Part shown: in pieces, positions 1-7,966 of the stretch
How positions within the stretch are numbered: position 1 is the stretch's first letter
Layout of the letters: every line of letters starts with the position of its first letter
NCBI GenBank assembly: GCA_024226515.1
Contig: JAAELQ010000200.1
Span: forward strand, 24,548-88,547
Length of the DNA: 64,000 bases
Direction of reading: 5' to 3'
DNA from: a bacterium
Lineage (GTDB): Bacteria > Acidobacteriota > Polarisedimenticolia > Polarisedimenticolales > Polarisedimenticolaceae
The notes under the pieces: model-generated
Databases searched by the model: none
Told to the model about the DNA's origin: nothing
Seen by the model: the letters and a program-made list of their open reading frames with translations, nothing else
Made by a program: the position numbers and the translations under genes

Positions 1-3000
1 TGTAGCGAATCGTGTAGGTCGGCCAGTTCTGATCCGGCGCCGGGTTGCCCTCGAGGTCGAAGCACTCGGGCGGCGTCTTGCCGGCATCGGGGTCGTAGCG
101 GAAGAGCGGATAGGCACGCGACTCGACCGCAAGCTTGGCCTGCTTGGCGCTCATGTCGTCGCCGATGCCGTGCTCGGGCTGGCACGACGTGTAGAGGTTG
201 AACAGCGCCGGGCGTCGCGTCTTCAGACCGCGGATGAAGCCCTCGATCATGTGCCCCGGCTGCGCGATCGTGCTCTGCATCACGTAGGTCGTGCGGTGCG
301 CCATGCCGACCAGGCCGATCTCCTTGCGCGGCTCTTGCTTGCCCTGGATCGCCTTGCCGAACTGCGCCATGTCGGAGATCTGACCGATGAATCCGGAGGT
401 ACAGGCCTGACCGCCGGTGTTGGAGTAGACCTGCGTGTCGACGACCAACACCTTGATCGGCTTGCCGGAGGCCAGCACGCGCGAGAGGTTCTGGAAGCCG
501 ATGTCGTACATCGCGCCGTCGCCACCCACCGCGACGACCGGCGGGCACAGCTCCCACTCGTCGTCGTCGAACTGGTGCCAGTTGAAGTAGGTGAAGAACT
601 CCTCGTGCTGCTTCTCGTCGTACTTGCCGTCCAGCTCCAGCTCGGCCATGCGGACCGCCTTGAACCCGTCGGCCATCTTGGCCATGTGGCCCTCGAAGAC
701 GCCCATCGCCATCGACGTCGCGTCCTGGAACAGATGGTTGGCCCACGGGAAGGGGTACGGGTTGAAGGGGTACGTGCTGCCCCAGACCGACGTGCAGCCG
801 GTGGCGTTGACCATGCCCATGCTCGAGCGGCCGCGGCCCGTCATGCCCTCGGTGTAGCGCTGACGCAGGTCCTTCAGCTGGGCCACGATTCCCGTCACGC
901 GCCCGAGCCACTGCTGGTCGATCGGTTGCCCGCCGCCGCGGCTCTCGAGCTGCCCGGCGATCCCGGCCAGGGTCACGTCGCGATCGCCCATGTCGCGGAC
1001 GATCTTGGCCATCGCGGCGGCGTCGCCGACGTCGATCTCGCCCACCAGCTCGAGCTGGATGTGCTTCTCGAGCTTCGCGATCAGCTCGTCCAGGCGTGCA
1101 GTGTGTCTCTTGACCCGCGGCTGCATCAACGCCTCGACCGTGGCGATGAACAGGTGCATCACGGTCTTCTCGGAGCAGCCGAGGCACGCCCCGTCGCCCG
1201 AGGTGAAGCTGAGATAGTTGTTCTTGTCCAGCAGGATCGACTCCAGCGCGCCGATGCCCTCCTCGAGGTCGTCGACCCGGATGTACTTCTCCGGCGTCGT
1301 CGGCAGGTCGGTCCAGAAGTCCCACTCGTTGCGCAGCCGCTCGACGGTCTCGTCGTTCTGCACGATCGGCCGCAGCGCGTCGTCGTCGCAGACCTCGACG
1401 CACTCCATGCAGCCCTTGCAGGTGTAGGGGTTGACCGTGATCGACAGCAGGCCGCCGCTTCCCTTCTGCTGCTTCTCGGCGACCGTGTAGTGCGGTCGCG
1501 AGAGGGCGAAGCGGAAGCCGCCCAGCTCCTCGCGGAAGTCGTCGAGCTCGGCGGAGAGGCGCTTGCGGTCGTCGCCCTGTAGGCCGCTCTCGGCCAGCGT
1601 CTTGTTGATCGCGTCGTCCAGCAGCTGGCCGACGTCGTCGTTCTCGGCCGCCTCGTCGAGCAGGCCGCGCAGGTGACGCTCCATCAGGCGCGCCGCCTTC
1701 GGCAGGTGGTTGAGCTCTTTCCCTTGCTTGCGCACTCGCGCGACGACCGCGTCGAGGACCTGCCCCACCTCGTTGACGAGGCCGGGGATCGCCGTGTCGG
1801 GGCAAACCGTGTAGCACTTGCCGCACGCGGTGCAGTTCTCGGGGATCCAGTCCGGATGGTTGAAGCGGATCTGCGTCATGTCGCGGAACAGCGCCGAGCA
1901 GGCGGGCATCACGCCCAGCCCGATGAACGGGTCCGTGATGTTGTCGTTGCCCATGCCGCGCGCGTAGAAGCTGCCCGTCTGTTCCCAGAAGCGGTGGATG
2001 TCGGTCTTGGCCGACTTGCTCTGCGGCAGCGTCTTGACCATCATCGGCAGCGCCGGTCCGTCCGCCGCGGGCTCGGCCTTCGCGCTCTCGAGCGTCACCG
2101 GACCGGGTTCGACCTCCTGCAGCTCGTCGAAGCCGCGCTGCACGACGCGCATGTTGTCCTCGACGACGCGGGCGCCCTTGCCGCCGAATTTCTCCTGCAA
2201 CTGGCTGCGGATCGCCTCGAGCAGACGTGCCTCGTCCAGCCCCGCCTGTTGCATCACCGTCGAAGCCGCGAAGAACGCGCCCTGGAACGCGATGCCCTGC
2301 ATGCGCAGCTGCAGGTCGGGATCGGTGGCCTCGTCACGCGCGATCTTGAACGCGTCGAGATAGAACAGCTTGATCTTCTTGTCGACGATGATCTTGCGGA
2401 ACGGAGCCGGGATGTCGGCCCACACCGCCTCGGGGGACGGTTTGTCGCTCTGAACGACGAAGACTCCGCCTTCCTTCAGCCCGGCCAGCGCGTTGGTGTG
2501 ATGGAACACGTTGGGGTCGGGCGAGAGTACGACGTCGACGTAGAAGTACTCGCAGTTGACCCGGATCGGCTCGGGAGACGCGGACAGGTAGTACGTCGTC
2601 GGCTGGCCCTTCTTCTCCGAGCCGTACTTCGGGTTGGCCTTGATGTGATAACCCAGCAGGTCGAACAGCGTCATCGCGAGGTTCTTGCCGGTCGTGATCG
2701 CACCCCAGCCGCCGACCGAGTGGAAGCGCACCGTGATGGCGCCGTCGGGCATCAGGTTCGGGTTCTCCGAACCGCGCACGGTCAGCTCGCGTACATGCGG
2801 GTACGACTCCTCGATCGTCTGCTGGTACATCTCCTGCTTGGGCGTGACCGCGTCCTCGCGCAGGAAGTCGATCGACAGGTAGAACTGCTTCTTGCGCGCA
2901 CCGTCGTCGAGCATGTTCTCGACCGCGCCGATGATGCCCTCGGGCTGCAGGTCGCGGCTGCCGAGCCCGAACGACCCGCTGTACAGCGGCGGAGCGTCGG

Positions 3001-4234
3001 ATAGGCTGCGGAAGACGTCAAGATCCGGATACGGCGGGTTCTTCGGATCGCGACCGTTCTCCATGCACTTGTTCAGCGTCGAGCGGATCTCGCGCATCAG
3101 CGGCAGGTCGCTGGCCAGCGGCTGGTCGAGACGTTCCAGCACCGCGACGCCGCGGCGGCCCTTCAACAGCGCGCCGAGCAGGTCGCCGGGGAACGGCCGG
3201 AACATCACCAGGTTGACCACGCCCAGCTTGATGCCGCGCGTCTCGCGTAGGTAGTCCGCCACCACCTCGGCCGACGGGATCAGGCTGCCCTGGCCGAGGA
3301 TCAGGTAGTCGGCGTCCTCGACGCGGTAGGTCTGGATGCGGGAATAGCGCCGGCCGGTCAGCGCGTGGAACTCCTCGAACGCGCGGTCGGTCAGCCCTTG
3401 CACGTGGTCGAAGAAGAACGGCCGCTGCGCCGCAACACTTTGCATGTACGAGTCCTGGTTCTGCACCAGCCCCGTCATCACCGGGTTGTCGACGTCCCAC
3501 AGCAGCGGGATGCGCCGTCGCTTGTCGCCGTAGATGATGCGCTGCGCCGCCGTCGGCGTGTCGATCATGTCGCCGGGTCGTCCGAGGTACTCGTCGATCA
3601 GGGCGCGCTCGGGCACCAGCATCGACTCGATCAAATGCGTGGTCAGGAAGCCGTCCTGCGCGATCGCGCCGGGGGTCAGCGACAGCTCCGCGACGCGATG
3701 CGCGATGATGTTCAGATCCGCCGCCGACTGCGCGTTCTTGGCGAACAACTGGAAGAACCCGGTGTCGTCGATGCAGTGGTAGTCGTCGTGTCCGGCGTGG
3801 ACGTTCAGCGTCGCCTTGGTCATCGCGCGCGCGCCGATGTTCAAGACGTACGTCAGCCGCTTGCCGACCGCGGCGTACAGCGACTCGTGCATGTACGCGA
3901 TGCCCTGGCCCGAGGAGAAATTCGACGACCTCAGGCCGGTCATCGACATTCCCGCAGTCACGGCGGCCGCGGCGTGCTCACCTTCGGGCTCGACGAAGAT
4001 CAACGGGCGCCCCGAGATGTTGACGTGGCCGCGTGCGGCGTTCTCCGCCCAGTACTCGCCCATCTGCGTCGACGGCGTGATCGGGTAGGCGCCGGCAGCG
4101 TCGGTCGACTCTCGCTCGCACAGGATCACGGCGGTGTTGCCGTCCAGCGCGGCGCGCGTCCCGGGGTACTTGAAGTCCTCGGGGTTGTTCTTCGACTTGC
4201 CTTTTTTCTTTCGACCCAGTGTCAAGACGGACAT
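1..4234 (-). CDS. nifJ: Pyruvate:ferredoxin (flavodoxin) oxidoreductase, enlarged form, 3' end beyond left edge
   Basis: Oxidatively decarboxylates pyruvate (or a related 2-oxoacid) to acetyl-CoA in the cytoplasm and passes electrons to ferredoxin through thiamine diphosphate and 4Fe-4S clusters. The frame opens at an ATG and is still open at the left edge, so about 1,411 residues are visible and the C-terminus is missing. In order: the N-terminal domain (YPITPSTQM near residue 48), the gamma domain (GGWGAITTGKNLA near 506), CTACGKCYTVCP near 798, CKGCMECVEVC near 936, CLGCSEK near 1015, and the thiamine diphosphate site GGDGAMYDIG near 1233 followed by DTQVYSNTGGQ. Classical NifJ is roughly 1,170-1,200 residues. 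Here about 80 extra, charged, probably helical residues lie between the two ferredoxin-type motifs, and about 90 more between CLGCSEK and the NATGC motif. The next gene upstream, 21 nt away, is rnfB, which suggests coupling to an Rnf complex. The family is clear; the substrate is inferred. Confidence 0.95.
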   Translation of the reverse strand, partial: MSVLTLGRKKKGKSKNNPEDFKYPGTRAALDGNTAVILCERESTDAAGAYPITPSTQMGEYWAENAARGHVNISGRPLIFVEPEGEHAAAAVTAGMSMTGLRSSNFSSGQGIAYMHESLYAAVGKRLTYVLNIGARAMTKATLNVHAGHDDYHCIDDTGFFQLFAKNAQSAADLNIIAHRVAELSLTPGAIAQDGFLTTHLIESMLVPERALIDEYLGRPGDMIDTPTAAQRIIYGDKRRRIPLLWDVDNPVMTGLVQNQDSYMQSVAAQRPFFFDHVQGLTDRAFEEFHALTGRRYSRIQTYRVEDADYLILGQGSLIPSAEVVADYLRETRGIKLGVVNLVMFRPFPGDLLGALLKGRRGVAVLERLDQPLASDLPLMREIRSTLNKCMENGRDPKNPPYPDLDVFRSLSDAPPLYSGSFGLGSRDLQPEGIIGAVENMLDDGARKKQFYLSIDFLREDAVTPKQEMYQQTIEESYPHVRELTVRGSENPNLMPDGAITVRFHSVGGWGAITTGKNLAMTLFDLLGYHIKANPKYGSEKKGQPTTYYLSASPEPIRVNCEYFYVDVVLSPDPNVFHHTNALAGLKEGGVFVVQSDKPSPEAVWADIPAPFRKIIVDKKIKLFYLDAFKIARDEATDPDLQLRMQGIAFQGAFFAASTVMQQAGLDEARLLEAIRSQLQEKFGGKGARVVEDNMRVVQRGFDELQEVEPGPVTLESAKAEPAADGPALPMMVKTLPQSKSAKTDIHRFWEQTGSFYARGMGNDNITDPFIGLGVMPACSALFRDMTQIRFNHPDWIPENCTACGKCYTVCPDTAIPGLVNEVGQVLDAVVARVRKQGKELNHLPKAARLMERHLRGLLDEAAENDDVGQLLDDAINKTLAESGLQGDDRKRLSAELDDFREELGGFRFALSRPHYTVAEKQQKGSGGLLSITVNPYTCKGCMECVEVCDDDALRPIVQNDETVERLRNEWDFWTDLPTTPEKYIRVDDLEEGIGALESILLDKNNYLSFTSGDGACLGCSEKTVMHLFIATVEALMQPRVKRHTARLDELIAKLEKHIQLELVGEIDVGDAAAMAKIVRDMGDRDVTLAGIAGQLESRGGGQPIDQQWLGRVTGIVAQLKDLRQRYTEGMTGRGRSSMGMVNATGCTSVWGSTYPFNPYPFPWANHLFQDATSMAMGVFEGHMAKMADGFKAVRMAELELDGKYDEKQHEEFFTYFNWHQFDDDEWELCPPVVAVGGDGAMYDIGFQNLSRVLASGKPIKVLVVDTQVYSNTGGQACTSGFIGQISDMAQFGKAIQGKQEPRKEIGLVGMAHRTTYVMQSTIAQPGHMIEGFIRGLKTRRPALFNLYTSCQPEHGIGDDMSAKQAKLAVESRAYPLFRYDPDAGKTPPECFDLEGNPAPDQNWPTYTIRY

Positions 4235-4255
4235 CGGAACCCCCAACGCAGGGTG

Positions 4256-5119
4256 CTACGTCGGCGCGTCGCGCAGCGCTCCCTTGCGGATGATCTTTCG
4301 AGCGGCCGCGCCCTTGACGACGCCGGCCTTCGGGTCGAGCCAGACGATCGCCCCGGTCGGGCATCGCTGAATCGGCTCTCTCGTTCCATGTTGCTTGGAA
4401 TAATCGATTACGGGAAGGTTGGACTGCATCTCGACCAGTCCGGGCGCGTCCATCGCGCAGCGGCCGCAGGCGGTGCACGCGACCTCGCAGTCGTCGAGCA
4501 GCTCGTCTCCGGCCTCGAGCGACTTGCACTGCACCCACAGCCGGCGGCTCTCGAGCTGCAGCGAGAACAGGTCCTTCGGGCAGGCCGCGACGCAGTCGCC
4601 ACAGCCCGTACACTTCGCCTCGTCCACGACGGGCAGAGAGTGCTCGTTCATCCGAATCGCGTCGAAATCGCAGGCATCGAAACAGTCGGCCAGCCCGAGG
4701 CAGGACCAGAAGCAGCCCTTGCCGCCGCCGGCGACGACCGTCGCCGCGCCGCAGGACTGGGGCCCGTCGTAACGCGCATGGTGCCGCGCGACGTTCGTGC
4801 CGCCGGCGCAGGCGAGACGGGCGATCTGGCGCTCTTCCGCCCCGACGTCGACTCCGAGAAATCCGGCAATCTCCTCACGATCCTCGGCCGCACCGACCGA
4901 GCACTTGCCGGGCAGCGTCGCGCCGCCGACGAGGGCCTCGGCGAACGGGCGGCAGCCCGGGAAGCCGCAGGCCCCGCAGTTGGCGTGGGGCAGCATCTCC
5001 TCGACGACGTCGATCCGCGGATCCTCCTCGACGTGCAGCTTGCGGTTGGCGACGACCAGCATCGAGGCCAGCACGAAGGTCAGCCCACCGATCGCTCCGA
5101 CGGCCGTCAAGACCACCAT
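4256..5119 (-). CDS. rnfB: RnfB-type ferredoxin:NAD+ oxidoreductase subunit, multi-cluster
   Basis: Membrane-anchored iron-sulfur subunit of an Rnf-type complex, which takes electrons from ferredoxin. The protein is 287 residues. One N-terminal membrane segment covers about residues 3-24. The RnfB signature cysteines follow: C48, C51 and C56 in NCGACGFPGC, with C73. Further Cys clusters come after it: CFWSCLGLADCFDAC, CTGCGDCVAACP and CEVACTACGRC, with a final RCPTG, so several 4Fe-4S centres are expected. I chose ATG 5119 because GGAGG lies 11 nt upstream and the membrane helix then starts at once; an in-frame GTG at 5155 would add 12 residues. It sits between apbE (upstream) and the pyruvate:ferredoxin oxidoreductase gene (21 nt downstream), the genes expected for passing pyruvate electrons to a membrane pump. 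No other Rnf subunit is in the window. Confidence 0.9.
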   Translation of the reverse strand: MVVLTAVGAIGGLTFVLASMLVVANRKLHVEEDPRIDVVEEMLPHANCGACGFPGCRPFAEALVGGATLPGKCSVGAAEDREEIAGFLGVDVGAEERQIARLACAGGTNVARHHARYDGPQSCGAATVVAGGGKGCFWSCLGLADCFDACDFDAIRMNEHSLPVVDEAKCTGCGDCVAACPKDLFSLQLESRRLWVQCKSLEAGDELLDDCEVACTACGRCAMDAPGLVEMQSNLPVIDYSKQHGTREPIQRCPTGAIVWLDPKAGVVKGAAARKIIRKGALRDAPT

Positions 5120-5318
5120 CTTCAGCCCGCCCTCCGAAGTGACTTCAATCCGCACCCCGGCGACTCACCCGATTCGGGGGGATAAGTCGCGAGGTAGAAA
5201 GCATGCAGAAAGCAAGCCAGCCGGGACAGGGCCCGAAGTGCCGTTTTTGCCCGAAAATCGACCGATTCAGGCTGCGATGCGAGGGCCGCGACTGCGTGAA
5301 ACCACGCATCGGGGTGCA

Positions 5319-6335
5319 TCAGACGAGATCGAACCCCGTGGTTCGTGTGGCCTCGAGCTTCTTGCTCACGAAGTAGCCCTCGCAGCCCGGAAGATCCTCG
5401 ATCAGCTCGCGCCCACGGCGGGGCCCGAGGACCATCGCCAGCGTGGCCAGCCCGTCCGCCGTGGCGGCGTCGGCGGCGACGACGGTGGCGGAAGCCAGCT
5501 CGGGCGCCGAGCGTCCGGTGCGCGGGTCGAGGATGTGGTGCTGGGCGAAATCGTCGGTGAACGGCTGCATGTAGTCGCCCGAGGTGGCCACGGCGCGATC
5601 GACGGCGTGGAACCGCGCGCGCAGCTGTCGCGGAAGCCGCGGGTCGCGGATTCCCACGCGCCACGGCCGCCCGCCCTCGCGGCTTCCCGCGGCGACGAGG
5701 TCGCCGCCGGCCTCCACGAACACGTTGCCGAAGCCGCGCGCCTTCAGCTCGTCGACCCCCCGATCGACGATGTAGCCCTTGCCGATGCCGTCTGGCGTGA
5801 CGCGCATCCCCGATCGCTCGAGAGTCACCGTATTGCCCTCGATGCGCAGGGCGCGGCCGTCGACGGACTCCAGCGCGCGCTCGATCTCCTCGCCGGCCGG
5901 GACGTCGTCCCCGCCGGCGCGGTAGAGCTCCAGCACCGGCTGGATCGTGACGTCGAACGCGCCGTCTCCCATCCCCGAGATCTCCTGCGCCAGACGCAGC
6001 ACTTCCACCACGGCATCCGACGCCGCGTCGATTCTGCCTGTCCGGTTCAGCACGGAGATCTCGCTGTCGGGCCGGTAGCGGCTGAGCGACGCCTCGAGCG
6101 CCGCCATCGCGTCCAGCGTCGCGTCGGCCGCGGCTCCGGCCGCGTCGCGGTCGTCGCCCAGCACCGTGAGGTTCACGGTCGTGCCCATCAGGGTCCGCGT
6201 GCGCGTCGCGGGCGGAGAGCTTCCGCCGCGAAACAGGCCCAGTCGCCAGGCGACGGCGGAGGCGCCGCCGAGGGCGACGATGGTCAGCGCACGGCGCCGT
6301 GTGAGAAACGCTCGGTTTCCGTTGTCGACGGTCAT
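5319..6335 (-). CDS. apbE: FAD:protein FMN transferase ApbE
   Basis: Transfers FMN from FAD onto a Thr of target proteins such as RnfG/RnfD or NqrB/NqrC, on the outer face of the inner membrane. The protein has 338 residues, the usual size. The N-terminus LTRRRALTIVALGGASAVAW looks like a Tat-type or membrane-anchor signal. Family motifs are in order: SRYRPDSEIS, DGIGKGYIVD (metal and FMN site), VEAGGDLVAAG, ATSGDY and HHILDPRTGR. The ATG is preceded by GGGAGA. The 199-nt gap to rnfB contains no gene; it may hold the rnfB promoter, but I see no strong box. Being next to rnfB suggests it flavinylates Rnf subunits; those subunits are not in the window. Confidence 0.93.
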   Translation of the reverse strand: MTVDNGNRAFLTRRRALTIVALGGASAVAWRLGLFRGGSSPPATRTRTLMGTTVNLTVLGDDRDAAGAAADATLDAMAALEASLSRYRPDSEISVLNRTGRIDAASDAVVEVLRLAQEISGMGDGAFDVTIQPVLELYRAGGDDVPAGEEIERALESVDGRALRIEGNTVTLERSGMRVTPDGIGKGYIVDRGVDELKARGFGNVFVEAGGDLVAAGSREGGRPWRVGIRDPRLPRQLRARFHAVDRAVATSGDYMQPFTDDFAQHHILDPRTGRSAPELASATVVAADAATADGLATLAMVLGPRRGRELIEDLPGCEGYFVSKKLEATRTTGFDLV

Positions 6336-6448
6336 TCGTATGTCTCCCGGTCGACCATTCTAGTGATCCGCGGCGACTACCGACAGAGGCCCTGTTGACA
6401 GAACCCCCCGCTCTCGGGAGATGATTCGGCCAAACCGGGAGGCTTCCC

Positions 6449-7285
6449 ATGTTGAGATACCGTGTCGACGCGATCTCCGTCGCGGCCGTGCTGGCGGCCG
6501 TGGGCGTCCAGCTGACGGCCTTCTTCGCCCAGTGGCCGTGGTACGGCCTGATCCCCATCGTGTTCCTGCTGCGCTGGTCGCACCTGGTGCAGCACAACCA
6601 CGCGCACCTGGGGGCATTCCGCAGCAAGACGCTCAACGAGATCCTGGGCTGGCTGATGTTCCTCAACGACGGGCTGCCGCTGGAGTTCTACCGTATCCAG
6701 CACGTGCAGATCCATCACAAGTACCTCAACGACGAGGGCGACTGGACCAGCCCGTTCGCGTTCCACGGCGCGCGCTTCCCCGACAAGCCGGTCCATCCGG
6801 TGTACTACGTCCTGAGCTACCCGGTCTTCTCGTACGCGCTGAGCCTGGTGCACGTGCTGCGCCGCCCGCAGAGCGCCGCGTTCCGCCGCTTCTTCGTCTC
6901 GCTGGCGATCGTCGGCACGACCTGCGTCGTGCTGTGCGTGCTGGACCCGCGGAGTTTCATCCTGTTCTTCGGTCTGGCCTGGCTCTGCAACTCGATCGGC
7001 GCGTCGTTCAACAACTGGATGCACCATGTTGGTTGCGAGTACGAGGACATCTACACCTCGTCCAACGTCAATCTGTCGTTCCTCAGCCGCTGGTTCGGTT
7101 TCAACATCGGCTACCACTCGGCGCATCATCTCGAACCACGTCTGCACTGGAGCAAGCTGGCCGAGTTACACTCCAGCAAGCTGCAGGAGAAGACGCCGTC
7201 GCGCTACTACCGCAACGGCCCGCGGGGTCAGGCCGCGACGCTGTCCGCCGCCACCGCGGAGATCGGGCGGCCGCGCCAAACCTGA
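6449..7285 (+). CDS. Membrane fatty acid desaturase family protein
   Basis: Integral-membrane di-iron desaturase or hydroxylase that probably acts on acyl chains or lipids. The 278 residues hold the three His boxes of the family: HNHAH near residue 51, HVQIHHK near 88, and HSAHH near 224, with hydrophobic segments at about 7-45, 120-140 and 150-190. GGGAGG lies 6 nt before the ATG. The gene is divergent from apbE. A TTGACA hexamer at 6395-6400 could be a -35 box, but no good -10 follows at the right distance. The His boxes fix the family, not the position of desaturation; a hydroxylase or carotenoid-type activity is possible. Confidence 0.88.
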   Translation: MLRYRVDAISVAAVLAAVGVQLTAFFAQWPWYGLIPIVFLLRWSHLVQHNHAHLGAFRSKTLNEILGWLMFLNDGLPLEFYRIQHVQIHHKYLNDEGDWTSPFAFHGARFPDKPVHPVYYVLSYPVFSYALSLVHVLRRPQSAAFRRFFVSLAIVGTTCVVLCVLDPRSFILFFGLAWLCNSIGASFNNWMHHVGCEYEDIYTSSNVNLSFLSRWFGFNIGYHSAHHLEPRLHWSKLAELHSSKLQEKTPSRYYRNGPRGQAATLSAATAEIGRPRQT

Positions 7286-7302
7286 CGCGGCACCGTTGCC
7301 GA

Positions 7303-7331
7303 ATACACCAAGAGCACGTATATTGGTGTAT
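7303..7331. promoter_or_regulatory. Inverted-repeat operator upstream of vapBC
   Basis: A perfect 9-bp inverted repeat, ATACACCAA at 7303-7311 and TTGGTGTAT at 7323-7331, separated by 11 nt that include GTATA. It ends 19 nt before the vapB start codon. VapB-type antitoxins bind such palindromes over their own promoter, so this is the likely autoregulatory operator; the AT-rich spacer may also supply the -10 box. Confidence 0.7.
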
Positions 7332-7350
7332 CGACGACGGAGGGCCTGCG

Positions 7351-7569
7351 ATGGGACGCACCAACATCGAACTCGACGACGTGCTGGTCGAGAAGGCGAT
7401 GCGCCTGACCGGGGCGAATACGAAACGCGAGGTCGTCGACATCGCGCTGCGCCGGCTGGTCGAGAAGGGTACGCTCTACAGGTCCATCCGACGGCTCCGT
7501 GGCAAAGTGACCTGGGCCGGGGACGTGGACGCATGGAGGTCCTCGAGGAGTAAACGCTCCGCAACATGA
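7351..7569 (+). CDS. VapB-like antitoxin
   Basis: Small antitoxin of 72 residues (MGRTNIELDDVLVEKAMRLT at the start). The N-terminal part matches the ribbon-helix-helix fold of type II VapB antitoxins (GRTNIELDDVLVEKAM, then TKREVVDIALRRLVEKG). The C-terminal half with WAGDVDAWRSSR would wrap the toxin. It starts 19 nt after a strong inverted repeat. Its stop overlaps the toxin start in an ATGA (7566-7569), the usual translational coupling of these modules. The reading frame extends further upstream, but the operator position and the fold favour this ATG. Confidence 0.85.
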   Translation: MGRTNIELDDVLVEKAMRLTGANTKREVVDIALRRLVEKGTLYRSIRRLRGKVTWAGDVDAWRSSRSKRSAT

Positions 7570-7961
7570 TGATCGTCGATTCGAACACGTGGGCCGACTT
7601 CTTCAACGGAAGGGACACCCCACACGTGCAACGGCTCGACGAGGCGCTGGACGACGAACAGGACCTGGCCGTTCTCCCCATCATTGTCACCGAAGTCCTC
7701 CAGGGGTTCAGAAGCGATACGGAGTTCCGGCGAGCGAGACGCGTGTTCGAATCGCTGCCTGCCATCGATACAGGCGTGGACGGTCACGTCCGGGCGGCAG
7801 AGTTGTTCCGCCGGTTGCGCAGGAAGGGGATCACCGTCCGCGGTGCGGTCGACTGCGTGATCGCCCAGGCGTGCCTGGACGCCGATGCGGAGTTGCTGAG
7901 CCCCGATCGGGACTTCGAGCGCATCGCCCGTCACACGCGGCTGCGCCTCTGGAAGCCGTGA
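7566..7961 (+). CDS. VapC-like PIN-domain ribonuclease toxin
   Basis: PIN-domain endoribonuclease toxin of 131 residues, neutralised by the preceding antitoxin. The acidic PIN residues are present: the N-terminal Asp in IVDSNTWADFF, Glu in IVTEVLQGF near residue 43, Asp in AVDCVIAQ near 97, and Asp in SPDRDF near 114. The fold length is normal and nothing points to inactivation. Two ATGs (7566, 7569) can serve as start; the first gives the ATGA overlap. The gene ends 5 nt before the convergent cyclase gene's stop, so the two transcription units meet tail to tail. RNA target unknown. Confidence 0.9.
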   Translation: MMIVDSNTWADFFNGRDTPHVQRLDEALDDEQDLAVLPIIVTEVLQGFRSDTEFRRARRVFESLPAIDTGVDGHVRAAELFRRLRRKGITVRGAVDCVIAQACLDADAELLSPDRDFERIARHTRLRLWKP

Positions 7962-7966
7962 GGCGC

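Noticed and set aside
3365..5185. Long plus-strand reading frame opposite the oxidoreductase and rnfB genes
   Set aside because: It lies antisense to two clearly recognised proteins, has an Arg/Val/Asp-rich composition typical of GC-rich mirror frames, and shows no domain.
6395..6426. TTGACA at 6395 as promoter of the desaturase gene
   Set aside because: No -10 box at 16-18 nt; the nearest candidates (GATGAT, ATGATT) are 19-20 nt away and weak.
5122..6666. Minus-strand frame of about 514 residues overlapping apbE in another frame
   Set aside because: The apbE frame has all family motifs; this one is an Arg-rich frame shadow.
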